NCBI GenBank assembly: GCA_963555705.1
Contig: OY743169.1
Location: 51,636,124-51,700,123, forward strand
Length of the DNA stretch: 64,000 bases
DNA from: Ligustrum vulgare
Lineage: Eukaryota > Streptophyta > Magnoliopsida > Lamiales > Oleaceae
Direction: 5' to 3'
Shown: in pieces, positions 25,504-37,426 of the stretch
Layout of the letters: each line of letters opens with the position of its first letter
Numbering within the stretch: position 1 is the stretch's first letter
The notes under the pieces: model-generated
Told to the model about the DNA's origin: nothing
The model's input: the letters and a program-made list of their open reading frames with translations, nothing else
The model's database searches: none
Made by a program: the position numbers and the translations under genes

Positions 25504-27746
25504 TATTAGTTGTGTAAGGTCATTTACACTTTTATACTTTGTAATATTGTTTATATATATATGCTCTATTCGTTAAAAATATTCATTTTTCAATTTGGTA
25601 ACACTAATTAATATGCTAATTTATAAATATATTTTTCTGTGTTGTTATATATGCGGGTACGTTGAGTAGTAACTTTCAAAGTCATGGCTAGTTCTTCAAG
25701 TTCATCTGATCATGATCAGTCCATTAGCCAAAATAAAAAGACTAGAGGCCCAACAACTAGCAAAAAGATGAAGAAGAAGGTGCATGAAATGAAAGTCATT
25801 GAATTTGATGAGCACAATAGACCGATCGGATCATATAAGAAGAACTTCAAGTCTTATCTTGGGTCTTTGGTCCGTATTCAAGTTGATATAAATACCCGAT
25901 GACAACATGAAAAAAACTATTTTGAGAGTTGCGGGTTCTCGTTGGAAAGACTTCAAAACAAGGTTGGTGCATGATTTCATCAATAAGGAGCACCCAAAAT
26001 ACACATCACCTACTCAGCTGTACGATTTCTTGACGGAGGAACAATGGACAAAATTCAAAAAGGAACGTGAGACTGAGATTTTCAAGGTCTATATAATGTC
26101 ACAATTCTTATTCATTTTTTATACTGAGTTGAAAGACTAAAATTTTGTGGTTTATTTTGTCAAGGAAAAAAGTCAGAAGGCTAGGGAAAGGCAACTGCAG
26201 AACGAGCATCCACACTTTTTAGGCCAACCTCTGTTGGGATGAGGCCAGAGTGGCTTCAAACAGACCCACTGTCTTCTGCATCTTCTTGTAGGTCAATTAG
26301 CTCGTCCATGTTAAGCCAAGATCGCAATTTAGATTGGGTTAGAGCAAGATCTAAGAAGAAAGACGATGGAACACATTACATCCTCAACGAGAAAACGAGG
26401 GATGTGTATGAGAAAATTGTAAGTATAACCTCCCATTTTTTCATATAGTGAATTTTTTATAATGAAGTGTACTTTTATTAAATTCTCACTTTTTACTTTT
26501 AGAACAGATTGAAAAAGGGGAGAAAGCCACTCAAGGGACATTTGTCCCAAATAGACACCATGATTTCTTATCCGAAGCCCTTGGGAAGGGGTGAGGGGCT
26601 ATGGTGTCTATGCCATGATCAGAGATGTATATGGCAAGCCCGACAGTTCTAGCAGACGATCGAGTGGGGTCGTGTCAGTAGATGCTGTTAAAGATATGAT
26701 CACGAGGGAGATCGACCGAGTCAGGTCAGAGTGGCAAACTAAGTTCGACAGTATGAAACAAAAATATGATTCTATCCTTCGGCACATTGGCTTAAATGTT
26801 GATGCCGATGTGGACAAAACTCCAACTCCCCCACCACCAACTCGCAGTAGTTGCCACTCTGTTGATCCAAATCCATATGATGGGCTTCAGGTATCAAATG
26901 TGAATTAAATTATTTGAATGTATAGAATAGTATTTTAAACTGATTTTAACTGTATGGTCTAAGGATTATTTTCAATCATGTTGAACAATAGAAATCGATA
27001 CCCTACCGTCTAGTCGTAAGTTGTGATAACGAGCTTCATATAGTAGCGAGAGGGACAGTGTTTCCATCTGGACCTGAAACTGTGGTGCACCATCAACCAC
27101 TCTTGACCGATCATGTTAAAGTGACGGTTGATGATGTTGTACGTGGTACAGAAGCATATCCTCTACCAATGCCATCTCAATATCACACCACAGTGAGAGA
27201 AGCTATTGGAAGCTTCACTTAATGGCCTTAATATCTGGTTATGTTAGAAGAGGTAATAATTTTTAGTTATATAAATGTTTCCTTTAAAATTGTTTACTTT
27301 GATGTTTATATGAGACGAGTTATGATGATAACAATTTTCTAAATGCTGGAAGAGTCATCAAAAAAGGCAAAAAAAGTTAATACACAATAAAGGCCAAAAG
27401 TTTTGAAATGTCATCTACTCGACGATCTCCGCTTGTTGATGATGCAACATTACAACGTCGGGTGATGATTGCAAAATTTTGCACAATGCGGTCATTCAGA
27501 TACCTGTTGGTATTGACTTTTTCACTATGCCTTTGGAAGCAAATGTGTTTCATCATATGAACGACACAGACATTTAAGATACAATCGACGACATCGCCGA
27601 CTTGCTTAAAATGGAGTGATTGAATATAACTATCCTGCAAATACACACGATGTAAGATTGGTCAACACAAATTTATAAATTCCATTTAAATTTTCATCAT
27701 TCATTTATTTATTGATTTAATTATTTTTGGGTACCTACATGAGTTG

Positions 27747-28501
27747 TGATGCGAACCCCTTTAGTGATTAAACCAAAAATTCCCACAACAATTTTTGTAT
27801 TAACCCAGAAAAACTAAAAATGGTAATAAATGAAAAATCTTGACCCAAGTTTAACCCAACCAAAATTCTAATTAAAGTGAACCCTAGCCCAATGGAAAGA
27901 TTAAGACAAATACCAAGATTGTGTGGAATGATCAACAACAAATACACAAGATAAACTCTCAATATATAAGTTGAAGAAAATTCCAAGAATAGTTACAAAG
28001 TAAAGAAAGGAATTTACCTCTCTAAGCTCTCCAAGGAGTATCTTCAATGCCAAAAACTAAAAATAGGGTTTGAGACATTTACAATATGTATACAAAGTTG
28101 AAACAAAAAGTTTGAGAAATTACACAAAAAATCCCGCTTTTTGATTTGGGAAACTTTCGGTTGACTGAACCGGTCGACCGAAACTATTTCGGTCGAACAC
28201 CTGGTCGACCGAAATGGCATTTTTGGTTGTGCAAAGCTCAGCCAAACCCGACTGAAGCTATCCCCAAAATCTCTGCATAGTTTCGGTCGACCGGAGTGAC
28301 ATTCAGTCGATCGAAATTTCCTGAGCTTCCAAAATTAGGCAATTGACCTCAATCTTGCTCTCTTCCATGTGGACTTGATTTCGGAGCTTGAAAATGAGTC
28401 CCGCCATCGACTCTTGGACCTCTTTAGCCTTGGATCTTGTCATAGGCCCCACCGGTATTCTTATCGAGGGTTGACTTGTTTGACTTCCTTGATTCTCATC
28501 A
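27747..28501 (-). repeat. 3' LTR of the CRM-like element
   Basis: 755 bp, TG..CA ends. Contains a cluster of short palindromes around 28150-28320 (GGTCGACC and variants within CGGTCGACCGAAA). It also encodes the last ~65 residues of the pol frame, ending at 28303. Confidence 0.93.
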
Positions 28502-31500
28502 TCCCCTCCCTCTTGAAAAGGATTCGACCTCGAATCTTCACCTGCATCAAAAGTGGACAAGTCAAAAACATTAAAAGAAGCCGATACATTATACTCACTT
28601 GGGAGGTCAAGCTTGTAAGCATTGTCATTAATCTTCTCGATGATTTGAAAGGGGCCATCACCACGTGGTTGCAATTTTGATTTTCTTTTATTCGGGAACC
28701 GTTCCTTCCTCAAATGTAACCATACCCAATCACCGACCTCGAATGATAATCGCTTTCTACCTTTGTTGGCACTGGAGGCACATTGTTCATTCTTCTTCTC
28801 GATTTGGAGTTTGACCTTCTCGTGGAGAGATTTAACTAACCCCGCCTTTCTCTTCCCATCTAAACTACCTCTTTCATCAATCGGCAATGGAATCAAATCC
28901 AAAGGAGTTAAAGGGTTAAAACCATAAACAATCTCGAATGGAGAAAAAGTAGTAGAATGAACACTTCGATTATATGCAAATTCAACAAAAGGTAAACATT
29001 CTTCCCATATCTTCAGATTGCCCTTAAGGATAGTGTGAAGAACTTGTGTTAAAGTTCTATTAACTACTTCGGTTTGACCATCAATTTGAGGGTGATACGT
29101 CGTGGAAAATAAAAGTTTAGTCCCCAATTTTCCCCACAAAACCTTCCAAAAGTGGCCAAGAATTTGACATCTCTATCCGACAGAATGCTCCTAGGAATCA
29201 TGTGGAGTCTTACTACTTCTTTAAAGAATAGGTCGGCTATGTGAGTGGCATCATCAGTTTTATGACAAGCAAGAAAGTGTGCCATTTTACTAAATTGGTC
29301 AACTATCACAAAGATGGAACTGCTCCCCTTCTTGGACCTAGGTAGACCTAAGATAAAATCCATAGAAATGTCGGTCCACGGTTCACTAGGAACGGGTAGG
29401 GGCGTATAAAATCCATGTGGTTCTACCTTGGACTTGGCCTTCCTACAAGTTATGCACCTAGAACAAATTCTCTCAACGTCCCTCCTCATTTTAGGCCAAA
29501 ATAAATGTTCTTACAAGATTTCCAATGTCCTCCTCACCCCAAAGTGACCCATCAATCCCCCTACATGGGCCTCCCTTACCATCAACTCCCTCAATGAGCA
29601 ATTCGACACACAAAGTTTACCTTCACGAAATAAGAACCCCTCATGCCTATAATATTTATCAAATGCAACCCTTTCACATGACACAAATATACTAGAAAAA
29701 TCCGCATCATGCGCATACAAGTCCTTAATACTCTCAAAACCCAACAACTTAGCACTCAAGGTAGTAATAAGAGCATACCTTCGAGAAAGGGCATCAGCTA
29801 CCACATTCTCCTTACCTTGTTTGTATTTGATGACATAGGGAAAAGTTTTCACGTACTCCACCCATTTGGCATGCCTCTTGCTCAACTTCCGTTGCCCCTT
29901 CAAGTGCTTCAATGACTCATGGTCGGTGTGGATGACAAACTCTCTAGGCCACAAGTAGTGGTGCCATGTCTCTAATGCTCTCACTAACGCATAGAATTCC
30001 TTGTCATAGGTGGGGTAGTTCAGGGCGGCTCCACTGAGCTTCTCGCTAAAGTAGGCGATCTGCCTTTTTTCCTGCATCAAAACTGCTCCAATACCTGTGC
30101 CTGAAGCATCACATTCAATCTCAAAAGTTTTGTCAAAATTAGACAAGGACAAAACCGGGACGGTGCACAATTTGTTCTTTATTTCGTTAAATGCATTTTC
30201 TTGTGCCTCTCCCAATTTAAACCCAACATGCTTTTCGATAACCTCGGTAAGTGGTGAAGCTAGGGTGCTAAAATCCTTGACAAAACGACGGTAAAAACTA
30301 GCTAACCCGTGAAAGCTTCTTACCTTGGTGACACTTGTAGGAGTAGGCCATTCCTTAATGGCTTTGATTTTCTCCTCATCGACCTCTATCCCCTTAGTAC
30401 TAACTAAAAATCCAAGAAAGACCACACTCTCCATGCAAAAATTACATTTTTTGAGATTAGCATACAATTTTTCTTCTTTTAAAACCAAAAGTACACTTTT
30501 CAAGTGTTCAATATGCTCATTCAAATTCTTGCTATAAATCAAAATATCATCGAAGTATACAACAAATCTTACAATGAATGCACGCAAAACATAGTTCATT
30601 AATCTCATAAAAGTGCTCGGTGCATTAGTGAGACCGAAGGGCATAACCAACTACTCATATAACCCGTATTTAATTTTAAAAGCGGTTTTCCATTCATCTC
30701 CTTCTCTCATCCTAATTTGGTGGTATCCACTCCTCAAATCAATTTTTCTAAAAATGCAAGAACCATGCAATTCATCTAGCATATCATCTAACCTAGGAAT
30801 GGGGTTTCGATACTTTACCGTTATGTTGTTAGGCTCGGCAATCGACACACATTCTATAGGTTCCATCCTTCTTGGGCACTAGTAGGATGGGAACGACACA
30901 AGGACTCATGCTCTCATGAACATATCCTTTGCTCATCAACTCCTCGACTTGTTTTTTGAGTTCCTTGGTCTCTTCCGGATTGCTTCGGTATGCTGGTCTA
31001 TTTGGAATGACGACTCCGGGAATGAAGTCAATTTGGTGCTCGATGCCCCTAATGGGTGGAAGTCCACTAGGCATCTCCTCCAGGAAGACATCTTCGAACT
31101 CCTACAACAAAGAAGTATCTATAGTGGGGAGGGAAGTGTTAGGTTCATCAAGTGTAAGGAGAGACTCCTTATACACCATCAAAAGAATGGATTGATTTTC
31201 TTTTAATGCTCTCCCCACATCACCTTTACTAACATAAAAATTCATTTTTTTCTCAACATCTTTTGCCCTCTTTCTTTTTTCTTTCACCCCCTCATTTTTT
31301 TCACTACCTTTTCTCCCTTGTTTTTTTTTTCACTTTCTTTTTGTGCTCCACTCAACTCCATATTTTTTTTTTCTTCTTTCTTTTTCCTCCTCCTCCTCCC
31401 TCTTGAGTTTCAATTGGTCTTTATAAACTTCTTCCGGACTCAAAAGTAGGAGTGTTACGGGCTTCCCATTCATTTGGAAGTTATACCTATTTTTCCTACC

Positions 31501-31572
31501 ATCATGCAATACTCTCCGATCATATTGCCATGGCCTACCCAATAATATATGTGTAGCTTGCATGGGAACCAC
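28303..31572 (-). pseudogene. CRM-like pol: protease remnant, RT, RNase H, integrase
   Basis: Order on the minus strand: protease tail (VVPMQATHILLGRPW, 31572-31330), linker, RT with [20 protein letters not shown], a frameshift near 30835, [15 protein letters not shown], a TAG at 30648-30650 and [11 protein letters not shown]; RNase H with [17 protein letters not shown] and VADALSRR; integrase with the zinc finger split by a TAA near 29508-29510, [19 protein letters not shown], a frameshift near 29165, and [17 protein letters not shown]; then GDGPFQIIEKIND and a tail in the LTR (GPMTRSKAKEVQES). All catalytic residues can be found, but at least three stops and two frameshifts break the frame. 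Several stops fit C-to-T change of Trp, Gln or Arg codons. Confidence 0.93.
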
Positions 31573-31619
31573 ATCACAAAATACTTGACTTCCAATTGGA
31601 ACTAGGACCCCCCAAAAAA

Positions 31620-32551
31620 TTTTCTTGTCCCTTCTTTTTCAATTGAGCCTCCACTTTAATAGCCATGTGTACCAACTCCTCCATCTCCACATAATGGTGT
31701 AATTCCACCACATTGGCTATCTCCCTATTCAATCCACTCATAAATCAAGCCACAGTGGCTTCTCTATCCTCCTCTATGTTAGCCCTCATCAAGGCTTTCT
31801 CCAACTCCTTGTAATAATCTTCAACCCCTTTATTTCCTTGAGTAAGAGTTTGTAGTCTTTGATAGAGCCCCCTATAGTAGTGACTTGGTACAAATCTTTT
31901 CCTCATAAGACTCTTCAATTCATCCCAAGTATCCATACTACCATCTAGATTCCTTCTCCTAGTGAGCAATAAATTATCCCATCAAGCTAAGGCATAGTCG
32001 GTAAACTTCACTACTGCTAACTTAACCTTTTTATCCTCGGAGTACCTATGACATTCAAAAATCAATTCCATTTTCCTTTCCCATTCTAAGTAGGCATCCG
32101 GATCACTCTTCCCATGGGAAGAAGGAATTTTCATCTTTATACTTTCGAGATTACCATCAACTCCATACCTACCCCTAGGGTTCCTCCCATGACCTCGACC
32201 AAATCCCCTCACATTCCTACCTCCTCTATTCCTACCCATGTTCCAATTTTGGTCACTACCCTCTTCACTCTCCAATTCATCATCATCCTCATACTCATCC
32301 CTAGGCCTTCTCCTATCACCCCTCCTAACATTATCATCCCTTGGGGGTGGAGCTTCCCTCCTAATCTCCAACATCGCTAATCTCCCCTCCAATCTTCCCC
32401 CCATATCCGCCATGGTAACCGTGAGAGCTTGTATCATATCCCTCAACTCTTGAGTTTGTGCATTAGAATCTTGTCCACTTGAAGTATGTGTATTAGCCAT
32501 GGAGTGTGAGTGTGCAAGTGTCCTCACAAAATATTTTTGTTCGTGTATCAC
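31620..32551 (-). pseudogene. CRM-like gag
   Basis: Starts near 32500 (MANTHTSSGQDSN after an upstream in-frame Met). It has an acidic/Arg-rich low-complexity region and then the gag core (DPDAYLEWERKMELIFECH, WDELKSLMRKRFVPSHYYR, LYQRLQTLTQG). In-frame TGA codons interrupt it at about 31979 (expected Trp) and 31744 (expected Arg). The sequence then runs directly into the protease tail: the zinc knuckle and the protease Asp-Ser/Thr-Gly site are missing, apparently by a deletion near 31610-31620. Confidence 0.88.
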
Positions 32552-33116
32552 TCAATTAGGCTTTTTCCCTCTAATGAGCTCTCCACTCTTGCCTTTTACC
32601 ACTCCTCACTTTCTTACCCAAACTTTCCAAGGAACGTAATTCAACTAAATTAAGAATTCAATTCTTGTGTAGCACAAATTTCACAAACAACAAAGGAAGC
32701 AAAGGAAAGATTGACACAATAGCAAGTAGAATTTAATTGCTTGCTATTATACAAGGAAGTAAGGAGTTGAACTAGATCAACAAGATTTTCAAGGGTATAG
32801 TCACAATAAACTTGATGTAAGACACAAGGAATTCAACTAAGAATCTGTTTGATAATTGAAAGGTAGGATTAAATATGAAAACACTCTTTGAAAATTTTTG
32901 TCAACCACTTAGGATGCAAACTTGAATAGTTTAGGATTTTCAAGTGTTTTTTCAAATGTAACCCCAACAACTTTTCAAATTGATAATAACAACAATGCCC
33001 AATACGTAGGAATCATGAAATATTCATGGGCATACAAAATTTCCATTTTTTTTTTTTTTTAATAGCAAGAACAACAACAAGAAATATAAAGATAGGACTA
33101 CCAATTTTAGAGCCAA

Positions 33117-33128
33117 GCTTTGATACCA
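33117..33128 (-). other. Primer-binding site of the CRM-like element
   Basis: TGGTATCAAAGC on the minus strand, complementary to the 3' end of initiator methionine tRNA, two bases from the 5' LTR. Confidence 0.85.
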
Positions 33129-33130
33129 AA

Positions 33131-33878
33131 TGATGCGAACCCATTTGGTGATTAAAACCAAAAGTTCCCACAACAATTTTTGTATCAACACAAGAAAGAT
33201 AAAAATGGTAATAAATGAAGAATCTTGACCCAAGTTTAACCCAACCAAAATTCTAAGGAAGGTGAACCCTAGCCCAATGGAAAGATTAAGACAAATACCA
33301 AGATTGTGTGGAATGAACCACAACAAATACATAAGATAAACTCTCAATATATAAGTTGAAGAAAATTCCAAGAATAGTTACAAAGTAAAGAAAGGAATTT
33401 ACCTCTCTAAGCTCTCCAAGGAATATCTTCAATGGAAAAAACTAAAAATATGGTTTGAGACATTTACAATATGTATACAAAGTTGAAACAAAAAGTTTGA
33501 CAAATTGCACAAAAAATCCCGCTTTTTATTTAGGAAACTTTCGGGTTCGGTCGACCAAAACTATTTCGGTCGAACACCTAGTTGACTGAAATGGAATTTT
33601 CAGTTGTTCAAAGCTTAGCCGAACCCGACTGAAGCTATCCCCAAAATCTCTGCAGAGTTTCGGTCAACCGGAGTGACTTTCGGTCGACCGAAATTTCCTG
33701 AGCTTCCAAAATTAGGCAATTGACCTCAATCTTGCTCTCTTCCATATGGACTTGATTTCGGAGCTTGAAAATGAGTCCCGCCATAGACTCTTGGACCTCT
33801 TTATCCTTGGATCTTGTCATAGGTCCCATCGGTATTCTTATCGAGGGTTGACTTGTTTGACTTCCTTGATTCTCATCA
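33131..33878 (-). repeat. 5' LTR of the CRM-like element
   Basis: 748 bp, matched to the copy at 27747-28501. Carries the same palindrome cluster around 33540-33690 and the same pol C-terminal coding segment. Confidence 0.93.
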
Positions 33879-34735
33879 AGTTGTGTGAGGAATTCGGCAT
33901 CAAGTCGGTTGGATTTATGTGTCTGTCACAAATTGCGTCAATTAAGGTGAAAAATAATTTTGACAGTCTCATTACGTATATGGCTGAAACCATACAGACC
34001 TTGCAATCCAAGCAATACATTCTCGCATCGTACTTCCAAGAGTAAGACTATTAATATTCATTCTTACTTACTTAGTTGAAATCATTTGGCATTTAAAGTT
34101 GTATTTATACGTTCATAATATGTAGGACTCATTGGATGTTTCTTGTGATTTTTTCTCAATCCAACATTGTGTACTTCTTGGATTCAGCGGGGTCAAAAAA
34201 GTATAAAATACAAATCAGACCAACGTTGAATACGTAAGTAGTAATATATTTCCTTGATGTTTATACAACCGACGCATATAGTAATACTTTTTGCATCGGA
34301 AAACAACCGATGCATACTCCCTTTACCATATACATTTGTACCAAATGCGTCACTTCCACAACCGACACGTATTGTCTTTTACAATCGACGCAAATGACTA
34401 AAACTGTACTAGTGATAGGAGGTGGTAACAGTGTTATTGTAGATGGTGGGGATAAATCTAAGGCGGTGATGGAGGTGGTGCAGTGGAGAAGACGATGGTG
34501 ATGGTGCAGAGGAGGAGGTTGTGGGGCTGACAGTGGCGAACATTTTTCAATTTCTCAAATCTGGCCTTGTTATGTAGCTGCTTCTTCAGGTCACATATGC
34601 CAAGTGACTAGATGTTACAGGTATGTAGATCGGTCAAAAGGTGTTGTAGATGGCTGTGGAGGTGAGCCAGTCTCAATTTTGTTGTTGTAGTCGTGGTTAC
34701 AGTGGCCATGGACTTGGTGGAGGTAGGAGATTGTG

Positions 34736-35043
34736 GTTGTGACCAATGTTTTCAGAACCAGCCCGGCCATCGACCCTACCGAGAGACTAGATCAAGGGTC
34801 AGAAAGTCAACCCAGAGTCGACTCGGGATCGACGCGGGCATTAAATAATATTTAAAAAATATTAAATAAATCAACAAATTAAAAAAAATATGAAACCTGG
34901 GTCTGGGTCGGTCGTGTTTCCTGGGTCAACCCGGGTTGTTGACCGGGTTTGACTTGACTGGATTTCTGGGGTGACCCGGCCCGATTTCCTGCTCGGGTCG
35001 TAGGTTTTCAGGCCGGGACGGGTTTGAGAACAATGGTTGTGAC
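34736..35043. mobile_element. hAT MITE with perfect 8-bp target duplication
   Basis: Element 34744-35035 (292 bp) is flanked by GTTGTGAC on both sides. The ends are inverted copies over about 25 bases, beginning CAATGTTTTCAGAACC on the left and CATTGTTCTCAAACCC in reverse on the right. The interior is rich in GACCCGG / CGGGTCG. The 8-bp duplication and the CA-TGTT start indicate hAT; the large element 43303-50637 has the same start. Confidence 0.9.
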
Positions 35044-35388
35044 CTACCATTTTTTACTTTGTGACGTGAACATAAGTTTTATTTATGGCCTTGAAAAAGT
35101 TGAGATGTGGCGGTGTCGGTGGCCATGACGGTTAGAGGAGGAGATGGTGGTTATGAACTTGCAATAAAAATGTGACCTAAGTCTTTTTTGTGACCTCCAT
35201 AAAATGACAGATGTGACCTAAAATTATGGCATATTATGAAATTAATATTTATAAATAATAAAACATATATAATTATTTAATTTAATTAATTAATCAATCT
35301 TAATTATAACCTGATTTTTGAAATTATTGATGTTTCATTTCAATTTTGAAATTTACATTTATAACTACCTGATTTGTGTATTTTTCCC
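35044..35388. other. Right part of TGTGAC-family element B
   Basis: Short run of TGTGACCTAAG-type repeats (35040-35230), AT-rich tail with ACCTGATT, and the right end TATTTTTCCC. Confidence 0.5.
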
Positions 35389-35599
35389 ATTGAAGATCCA
35401 CCAATTGGGCCTCATTTAGCTTCGCTTGGGACTTGGGTTGTTACATGAGATTTTGTAGCCACTTTGATCATCCTTTCACTTGAATAATTATCTGGTTTTT
35501 GAAAACAAACAAAACAAAATAATTCTTTGAAATAATATTTGTTCAATAAGAAAAATAGAAAATCACAATAAGCCTAATTTATTGACAAATATCCCTAAT

Positions 35600-35976
35600 A
35601 AATGAATATCTCAAGCATACTTTTAGGCATTCATCAATAGACATCAATCAATGCCCTGTCATATAGCTCGAAAATGTCGTCCCAAAAATTATGAGAATAT
35701 TTGCATCCTCCTCCATATCCAAATAGATGAAATCGTCTAAATTTATGAATTTATCGACCTTTACCAACACATCCTCAGTGATACCCAGAGAATGTCTAAT
35801 AGATCGATATAAAAGTTAATGTGACACTACGGTTCATTTTGCTTCTCCCAATCTTGGCTTCATGTACAAAGTTAAGGGCATTAAAATAATACTTGCATTT
35901 AGGTCATCTAATGATTGCTAAAAATAACTAGAGCAACTAGTGTAAGGTTTAGTGAGACACTATATCTTTTAATTTA
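35600..35976 (-). pseudogene. Athila-like gypsy protease relic
   Basis: On the minus strand the reading DLNASIILMPLTLY corresponds to the DLGASINLMP motif of Athila-type aspartic proteases, followed by RSIRHSLGITEDVLVKVDKF and FIYLDMEEDANILIIFG, the conserved strand before GRPFL. Stops are scattered through it. The catalytic Gly is replaced by Asn. A Helitron adjoins its right edge. No LTR was assigned. Confidence 0.65.
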
Positions 35977-37426
35977 CTACTATGAAACGCATGCGATGCA
36001 CGTGATTTTGTAATGTTATTTTGAGATTTATTTATTCAAATATTAAAAAAGTTATTTTAATCAAATCATATTTGTTTTGAGTTCGCGTACTACTTGAGAA
36101 GAAAATGACAATAAAACTTATTCATGTCAAATATTGAAAGAATTGAAAAATGATTGAAATTAAAATTGAAATAGAATATTGTGCAATTATGAAAATATGT
36201 TTCAAGGATGTGAACGTATTCTGTTTTTCTTGGATGTGTGTGTATATATAAAAACAAGTTAAATTTATTTACGAAGGGTTTAAACCAATTAAGCATGACT
36301 TGAGATTTTATTTGAAATGTTAACCATGCAAAACCTACACAGAATAGTTAATGAATATTGAATATAATAAAGAGTAAAGTGTTGGTATTTTAATCCTTTA
36401 CACAATGAGATTAAATATCAAGCGATGTTTTCCAAAATAAAGTGTCCTAAAAAATATTATAATTAAAGTTGCAATTTAATTCTTATATGTCTTCATTTAT
36501 CATTTATATATAATTTAGCTATAGCTCATCATTTCCAATTACATTAACTAAAAAAAGTAAAAAATTCATATGCCATTAGTAGTATTTTATAATTCCTAAT
36601 CAAATCCTTAATTAATTTTATAATTTTTTATTTAACAATGTTGATTGTCTCCTCAAATTCTATTTTTAATCCAAAAGGCACTAAAAGCCCAAACAGTCAT
36701 TCTTGTATCTATGTTAGTGAATTTCTCTTTATTCAACTCGAATTCAAAAACAAATATACCTTAGCAATTAAATCCGGCTCTCTACTCTTAAATATGTAAA
36801 AGAAAGTTTCGAGTAAAAAAAGGTTATCTTGATGGCTACAGTCGCGAAGATCGCCAGCATGCTTTGGTAAAACTCATAATCAAGTCCTCTGATAATCAAG
36901 AAAAAAAAAGACAAATTTTTTTGAGATGATGGGAACATAAACAAAAACTTATGCATACATACTCATCTTCTATGTGGTCTGTTATTGAGGATCAAATTAT
37001 ACTATTGGATTCATTCTTATATATACGTAGAAACAAAATTAAACTAAAGTCACGCCTTTTCCATTTCTATGGGAGTTATAATTGGGAATTTATTGATGTT
37101 ATAATTGGATCCATTCTTAAAAGTTTGTAGAAAAAAAATTAAAGTTAAGCTTGACAAATTGAGTTTAATTATAAAAAATGAATTTAAAATAGTATAATAA
37201 TAATAATGAAGTAATGGTTAATGTGTAATTATAAAAATTCATTAAGGTACGTAGAAAGAAAATTAAAGTTGGGAATAACAAATTGAATATAATTATAAAA
37301 ATGAATAAAAAATAGTATAATAATAATAATGAAGTAATGGTTAATGTGTAATTATAAAAATCTCTCAAGGTTAAAAGGGTCCGAAAAAGTTTCTCCCATT
37401 TAAATTTTTTTTATAGGTAGTATAGA
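35977..37426 (-). mobile_element. Helitron H5, non-autonomous, diverged 3' end
   Basis: On the minus strand it starts TCTATACTACCTATAAAA (37426) and ends CACGTGCATCGCATGCG...CATAGTAG (35977), alignable to the ends of H2 and H3. It lies between A and T. The terminal CTAG has become GTAG. It is only 1.45 kb, AT-rich and without coding sequence. Confidence 0.65.
37126..37370. repeat. Tandem duplication of a ~120-bp AT-rich unit
   Basis: Two nearly identical copies carry GTAGAAA(G)AAAATTAAAGTT, AATAGTATAATAATAATAAT and GAAGTAATGGTTAATGTG; a partial third copy begins near 37026. Inside Helitron H5. Confidence 0.85.

Larger units (their letters stand above)
27742..33883 (-). mobile_element. Ty3/gypsy retrotransposon, CRM-like, with TSD
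   Basis: LTRs at 27747-28501 and 33131-33878 start TGATGCGAACCC and end TTCTCATCA. The 5-bp target duplication AGTTG flanks the element (27742-27746 and 33879-33883). The primer-binding site TGGTATCAAAGC (initiator Met tRNA type) is at 33117-33128 on the minus strand. The pol reading frame runs about 200 bp into the 3' LTR, and no chromodomain is seen after the GDGPF motif, both of which are features of CRM-lineage chromoviruses. About ten differences in the first 100 bases of the two LTRs point to an old insertion. Confidence 0.93.
25684..34238 (+). pseudogene. CACTA second gene: Transposase_24-like and Ulp1-like protease, split by a gypsy element
   Basis: Exon-like pieces in several frames. 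25684-25899 has a Ser-rich start and YLGSLVRIQVDIN; 25917-26140 has RVAGSRWKDFKTRLV; 26239-26420 has RPEWLQTDPLSSASS and LDWVRARSKKKDDG; 26591-26905 is a coiled-coil-like stretch ending in a Pro-rich tail; 26990-27220 carries YRLVVSCDNELH; 27480-27660 has IPVGIDFFTMPLEANVF. After the gypsy insertion, 33879-34043 continues with KLCEEFGIKSVGFM, and 34125-34230 has THWMFLVIF and VYFLDSAGSKKYK, the His and Asp region of C48 (Ulp1) peptidases. Several stops are present. The role of this protease in CACTA elements is not established. Confidence 0.75.
23182..34414 (+). mobile_element. CACTA (En/Spm) element with TNP2-like and Ulp1-like genes, defective
   Basis: It starts CACTAGTACAAATTAG and ends AACTGTACTAGTG; the flanking triplets are both ATA (23179-23181, 34415-34417), the 3-bp target duplication expected. 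Subterminal repeats of AACCGACGCATA type occur at both ends (23235-23330 and 34265-34395). Inside are the C-terminal part of a TNP2-like transposase and a second gene ending in an Ulp1-like protease. A Ty3/gypsy element (27747-33878) sits in the second gene. Without it the element is about 5.1 kb, shorter than autonomous relatives because the 5' half of the transposase is missing. Confidence 0.93.
22527..35388. mobile_element. TGTGAC-family element B, split by a CACTA element
   Basis: Left end GGAAATTACACATAAACC and, in reverse, right end GGGAAAAATACACAAATC correspond. The interior outside the insertions (22527-23181 and 34415-35388) has the same GGTGGTGG, AGGTCACATG and TGTGACCTAAG phrases as elements A and C. 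It is interrupted by the CACTA element 23182-34414 and by a hAT MITE 34744-35035. The target duplication was not found. Confidence 0.5.

Noticed and set aside
35977..35984. Exact CTAG terminus for Helitron H5
   Set aside because: The terminal bases read GTAG on the minus strand; the element call is kept but the end is marked as diverged.
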